Source of the DNA: Actinomycetes bacterium
GTDB lineage: Bacteria; Actinomycetota; UBA4738; HRBIN12
Reading direction: 5' to 3'
NCBI GenBank assembly: GCA_021155985.1
Contig: JAJNBA010000030.1
Coordinates: 1-47,004 of the forward strand
DNA length: 47,004 bases
Below, one piece after another: positions 41,777-47,004 of this stretch (positions are counted from its first letter, which is position 1; every line of letters starts with the position of its first letter). Under the pieces are notes generated by a model. It was not told where the DNA came from, searched no databases, and saw only the letters and a list, made by a program, of their open reading frames with translations. The position numbers and the translations under genes are program-made.

Positions 41777-41805
41777 TTGCTGGCGTGCCGACACCGGGGT
41801 ATCCT
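41777..41805 (+). promoter_or_regulatory. Promoter of the pyr operon
   Basis: TTGCTG (41777-41782) and TATCCT (41800-41805) are separated by 17 nt. Transcription would start near 41812, just before the PyrR-binding hairpin. Unlike most promoters here it leaves a leader of about 100 nt. Confidence 0.5.
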
Positions 41806-41818
41806 CCGGCTGCACTTC

Positions 41819-43422
<1,604 letters not shown>

Positions 43423-43430
<8 letters not shown>

Positions 43431-44727
43431 CCCCGACCTGCTGTTCCGGGGCGCGCGGGTGATCGATCCTCGCGCCGGCCGCGACGAGGTCGCCGACGTC
43501 CACGTCCGGGACGGGATCGTCGTCGATGTCGGGAGCGGTCTCGACGGCGCCTCCGCCGAGATCGTCGAGGGCGACGGACTCGTGCTGACGCCGGGATTGG
43601 TGGACATCCACACGCATCTGCGCGAACCGGGGTTCGAGCAGAAGGAGACGATCGAGACGGGTACCCGGGCGGCCGCGGCCGGCGGGTACACGGCGGTCGC
43701 CCCGATGGCCAATACGGATCCGGTGGCCGATGACGCCTCCGTGATCGCCGAGGTCCGGGCCGCCGCCGCTCGCGCCGGGCTGGCGGACGTCTTCCCGGTC
43801 GGCGCGATCACGAAGGGGCTCGAGGGCGAGGTGCTGGCCGAGATCGGCGAGATGGCGGCCGCGGGGGTGCGCGTGTTCAGCGACGATGGCCGGTGCGTCC
43901 CGACCGCCCGCACGCTCCGGAACGCTCTGACGTACGCGCGGGCGTTCGATGACGTCGTGATCGCGGAGCACTGCGAGGACGCCTCACTGTCCAGGGGGCA
44001 GCAGATGCACGAGGGGATCAGCTCGTCCTCCCTCGGCCTCGCAGGGCAACCGGGTGCGGCCGAGGACGCGATCGTCTACCGCGACATCGAGCTGGCCCGC
44101 CTCACCGGCGGTCGGCTGCACATCTGCCACGTGTCGTCGGCGAGGTCGGTGGAGCTCGTGCGGCGCGCCAAGGCGGACGGGCTCCGCATCTCGGCCGAGG
44201 TCACGCCGCATCACCTCGTGTTCATCGACGAGGACCTTCGCACCTACGACACGAACAAGAAGGTGAATCCGCCGCTTCGAACGGAGGCGGACCGGGACGC
44301 GCTGCGGGAGGGGCTCGCCGACGGCACGATCGACGCGATCGCCACCGATCACGCGCCGCACGCGGTGGAGGAGAAGGAGGCCGAGTTCGACCGGGCGCCT
44401 CCCGGCACGATCGGGCTCGAGACGGCCCTCGCGGTGGCCCTCACGGACCTCGTCGCGCCGGGGCTCGTCAGCCTTCCCAGAGCGCTGGAGAGCCTGTCGT
44501 CCGCGCCGGCCCTGATCCTCGGCGCCAGGGACCACGGCGGTCCGATCGAGGTCGGGAGACCCGCCAACCTCGTGCTGTTCGATCCCGAAGAGCGATGGAC
44601 CGCCGAGCCGCCCTTCGTCTCGCGATCGCGGAACAGCGCCTTCATCGGTCGGGAGCTCCGCGGTCGGGTCCGCTCCACGGTGCTCCATGGGGAGCTCACG
44701 ATCGCGGAGGGGAAGGCCACGCGGTGA
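43423..44727 (+). CDS. pyrC: Dihydroorotase
   Basis: PyrC closes carbamoyl-aspartate to dihydroorotate. The ATG at 43423, preceded by a GGGGGAGAGG ribosome site, gives 434 aa; the track's 43387 start is upstream. Motifs: the metal site [37 protein letters not shown], and the catalytic [17 protein letters not shown]. The length and motifs fit the class I (long, PyrC/AllB-like) dihydroorotases. It is coupled to carA by GTGA. Confidence 0.95.
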
Positions 44728-45926
44728 CGGTGCCCGCAGCGCTCCTGGCCCTGGAGGACGGCACCGTCTTCCGGGGATCGGGGTTCGGCGCCGAGGGCGA
44801 ATCGTTCGGAGAGGCGGTCTTCAACACCGGGATGGCCGGCTACCAGGAGGTCCTCACGGACCCGTCCTACGCCGGCCAGATCGTGACGATGACGGCTCCG
44901 CAGCAAGGCAATTACGGGATGCACGCCGAGCAGGCGGAGAGCGGCGCCATCCAGGTCGCCGCGTTCGCGGTCACGGAAGCCTCCCGGCGTTCGTCGAGTC
45001 CCCGCGCCGACTCGACCCTCCCGGAGGCTCTCTCCGCGGCCGGTGTGGTCGCGATCGAGTGCATCGATACGCGCAGGCTCACCCGCCGGATCCGTGACGT
45101 GGGCGCGATGCGCGCGGCCGTTTCGACGCGGGACCTCGATCCCGCATCGCTGGTGGCCCGCGTCCGGAAGACCGGCGGGATGGCCGGCGCCGACCTCGCG
45201 AGGACGGTCACGACCACCACGCCGTACGAGGCAGGCACGCTCGTGGGCCCCGCCGATCGCGCCCGAGGACGGGTATGGCGGATCGCCGCGTATGACTTCG
45301 GGATCAAGCGGAACATCCTGCGGATGCTGGCGGCGGCGGGCCTCGACGCCACCGTCTTCCCCGCGGAGACGCCCGCCGCAGAGGTCGCGGCGGGCGGCTT
45401 CGACGGCATCCTCCTGTCGAACGGTCCCGGCGACCCGGCGGCGACGTCCTACGGCGTCGCCGCCGCGAGCGAGCTGCTCGGCCGGCTCCCGCTCTTCGGG
45501 ATCTGCCTCGGCCATCAGTTGCTCGGCCTCGCGCTGGGAGGTCGCACGTTCAAGATGCCCTTCGGGCATCGAGGCGTGAACCAGCCCGTCCGCGAGACGC
45601 GGACGGGCGAGGTCCGTATCACGAGCCACAATCACGGCTTCGCGGTCGATCCCGCCGGCTGGGAGCGAGACCCGGACGGGACCGCCCGGACCGTGTTCGG
45701 CCGGGTGGAGGTGAGCCACCGCAACCTCAACGACGGCACGATCGAGGGATTGCGTTGCCTCGACGTCCCCGCCTTCTCGGTCCAGTACCACCCGGAGGCC
45801 GCGCCCGGGCCGCACGACGCTGCCGGTCACTTCCTCGAGTTCCGGGCGCTGATCGAGGCGCACGGAGGTCCGGGACGCTCGAGGGGCAAGGTCGAGAGCG
45901 GTCGCTCCCCGAGAGGGGGCGGTTGA
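44724..45926 (+). CDS. carA: Carbamoyl-phosphate synthase small subunit
   Basis: CarA supplies ammonia from glutamine to CarB. The GTG at 44724 overlaps the pyrC stop and gives 400 aa. The N-terminal domain shows [20 protein letters not shown]. The class I glutamine amidotransferase domain shows [11 protein letters not shown], the nucleophile elbow [13 protein letters not shown] and the catalytic [11 protein letters not shown]. The C-terminal 20 residues are a basic Gly/Ser/Arg tail. The stop shares TGATG with carB. Confidence 0.95.
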   Translation: MTVPAALLALEDGTVFRGSGFGAEGESFGEAVFNTGMAGYQEVLTDPSYAGQIVTMTAPQQGNYGMHAEQAESGAIQVAAFAVTEASRRSSSPRADSTLPEALSAAGVVAIECIDTRRLTRRIRDVGAMRAAVSTRDLDPASLVARVRKTGGMAGADLARTVTTTTPYEAGTLVGPADRARGRVWRIAAYDFGIKRNILRMLAAAGLDATVFPAETPAAEVAAGGFDGILLSNGPGDPAATSYGVAAASELLGRLPLFGICLGHQLLGLALGGRTFKMPFGHRGVNQPVRETRTGEVRITSHNHGFAVDPAGWERDPDGTARTVFGRVEVSHRNLNDGTIEGLRCLDVPAFSVQYHPEAAPGPHDAAGHFLEFRALIEAHGGPGRSRGKVESGRSPRGGG

Positions 45927-47004
45927 TGGCGAGGCGGACCGACCTGTCCTCGATCCTCGTGATCGGATCGGGTCCGATCGTGATCGGGCAGGCGTGTGAG
46001 TTCGACTACTCGGGGACGCAGGCATGCCGGGTGCTCCGGAGAGAGGGCTACCGGGTCACCCTCGTCAACTCGAACCCCGCGACGATCATGACGGACCCGG
46101 AGTTCGCCGACCGCACCTACCTCGAGCCGCTCACGCCCGAGTCGGTGCTCGCCGTGATCCAGCGGGAGCGGCCCGACGCCCTGCTCCCGACGATCGGCGG
46201 TCAGACCGGCCTGAACGTGAGCGTGGCCTTGGCCGAGTCGGGCGACCTCGACCGCCTGGGCGTCGAGCTGATCGGCGCCAGCCTCGAGACGATCCACCGC
46301 GCCGAGGACCGCAGCGGCTTCAAGGAGACGATGACGAAGGCGGGGCTCGACGTCCCGCGGGCGGGGATCGCGCATACCCTCGAGGAAGCGGTGCAGCTCG
46401 GCCACCAGCTCGGCTTCCCGGTGATCGTGCGCCCGTCGTTCACGCTCGGCGGAGGAGGGAGCGGGTTCGCGTCGACGCAGGGCGAGCTCGTGGCCCTCGC
46501 ACGCCGCTCGCTCGAAGCCAGCCCGGTCTCCGAGGTCCTCGTGGAGGAGTCGATCGCCGGGTGGAAGGAGTTCGAGCTCGAGGTGATGCGCGACCACGCC
46601 GACAACGCGGTGATCGTGTGCTCGATCGAGAACGTCGATCCGATGGGCGTGCACACGGGCGACTCCGTCACGGTCGCGCCGCAGCAGACGCTCACGGACC
46701 GCGAGTACCAGGCGATGCGCGATGACGCGATCGCGTGCCTGCGGGCGATCGGCGTCGAGACGGGCGGGTCGAACGTGCAGTTCGCGGTCGATCCGGAGAG
46801 CGGGCGGCGGGTGCTGATCGAGATGAATCCGCGCGTGAGCCGATCGTCGGCGCTCGCATCGAAGGCCACCGGCTTCCCGATCGCGAAGATCGCGGCGCTG
46901 CTCGCCGTCGGCTATCGCCTGGACGAGATCCGCAACGACATCACGGGTGCCACCCCCGCGTCCTTCGAGCCGACGCTCGACTACGTCGTGGTGAAGATCC
47001 CGCG
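45926..47004 (+). CDS. carB: Carbamoyl-phosphate synthase large subunit, 5' part only
   Basis: CarB builds carbamoyl phosphate for pyrimidine and arginine synthesis. About 359 of the usual 1,050-1,100 residues are in the window. The start is the ATG at 45926, sharing one base with the carA stop; the track omits it because it is open at the window edge. Visible are [43 protein letters not shown] and the first ATP-grasp domain ([37 protein letters not shown]), so the carboxyphosphate half is intact up to the cut. Confidence 0.96.
   Translation, partial: MARRTDLSSILVIGSGPIVIGQACEFDYSGTQACRVLRREGYRVTLVNSNPATIMTDPEFADRTYLEPLTPESVLAVIQRERPDALLPTIGGQTGLNVSVALAESGDLDRLGVELIGASLETIHRAEDRSGFKETMTKAGLDVPRAGIAHTLEEAVQLGHQLGFPVIVRPSFTLGGGGSGFASTQGELVALARRSLEASPVSEVLVEESIAGWKEFELEVMRDHADNAVIVCSIENVDPMGVHTGDSVTVAPQQTLTDREYQAMRDDAIACLRAIGVETGGSNVQFAVDPESGRRVLIEMNPRVSRSSALASKATGFPIAKIAALLAVGYRLDEIRNDITGATPASFEPTLDYVVVKIP

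Overview
The window is about 47 kb of very GC-rich, densely coded bacterial chromosome. No mobile element, CRISPR array, tRNA or rRNA was recognised. Several features point to the phylum Actinomycetota, probably a lineage outside the classical Actinomycetes. These are the order ruvC-ruvA-ruvB-yajC-(HD)-secD-secF-apt-rel, a DUF948 gene plus a DUF6167-like gene before alaS, a PPOX/F420-type oxidoreductase, the order aroC-aroK-aroB-aroQ-pepQ-efp-nusB-pyrR, mycobacterial-style TANNNT -10 boxes with many apparently leaderless starts, and a PilMNO-type type IV pilus cluster with no secretin in view. The exact class cannot be read from the sequence by eye.

Layout. (1) 1-9.6 kb: the edge of a divergent gene, Holliday-junction genes ruvCAB, then yajC, an HD-domain hydrolase, secD, secF, apt and bifunctional rel. 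(2) 9.6-15.2 kb: a frameshifted methyltransferase, dtd, a converging DUF393 protein, an MBL-fold hydrolase, hisS, aspS and a PPOX-family protein. (3) 15.4-22.5 kb: rarA, two small envelope proteins, alaS, ruvX, mltG and a damaged aroE. (4) 22.6-36.2 kb: a type IV pilus region with a Roadblock/LC7 protein, pilB, pilT, pilC, a major-pilin candidate, three large or minor pilin-like proteins, prepilin peptidase, a small excisionase-type HTH regulator, pilM, pilN, pilO and a PilP-like protein. (5) 36.2-41.4 kb: aroC, aroK, aroB, aroQ, an M24 aminopeptidase, efp and nusB, with tatA converging. (6) 41.7-47.0 kb: the pyrimidine operon pyrR-pyrB-pyrC-carA-carB, with carB cut by the window end, led by a PyrR-binding RNA element.

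Most co-directional neighbours overlap by 1 or 4 nt (TGATG, ATGA, GTGA), so translational coupling looks like the default. Operon heads often carry a TANNNT hexamer 6-7 nt before the start codon, which predicts leaderless mRNAs.

The most interesting observations are these. SecD carries a large extracytoplasmic insertion with about six regularly spaced cysteine pairs interrupted by Ser/Pro-rich linkers. The pyr leader has a PyrR-binding hairpin that covers the Shine-Dalgarno (SD) sequence of a 17-codon leader ORF, and that ORF is coupled by GTGA overlap to pyrR. Three independent frame breaks (methyltransferase, rarA tail, aroE) include two that one extra C in a short C-run would repair. An AT-richer operator-like repeat cluster precedes the HTH-pilMNO operon. 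Two very large prepilin-like proteins, one with a beta-solenoid-like repeat region, are encoded beside the pilin. All functional calls rest on motif recognition by eye; no database search was possible.
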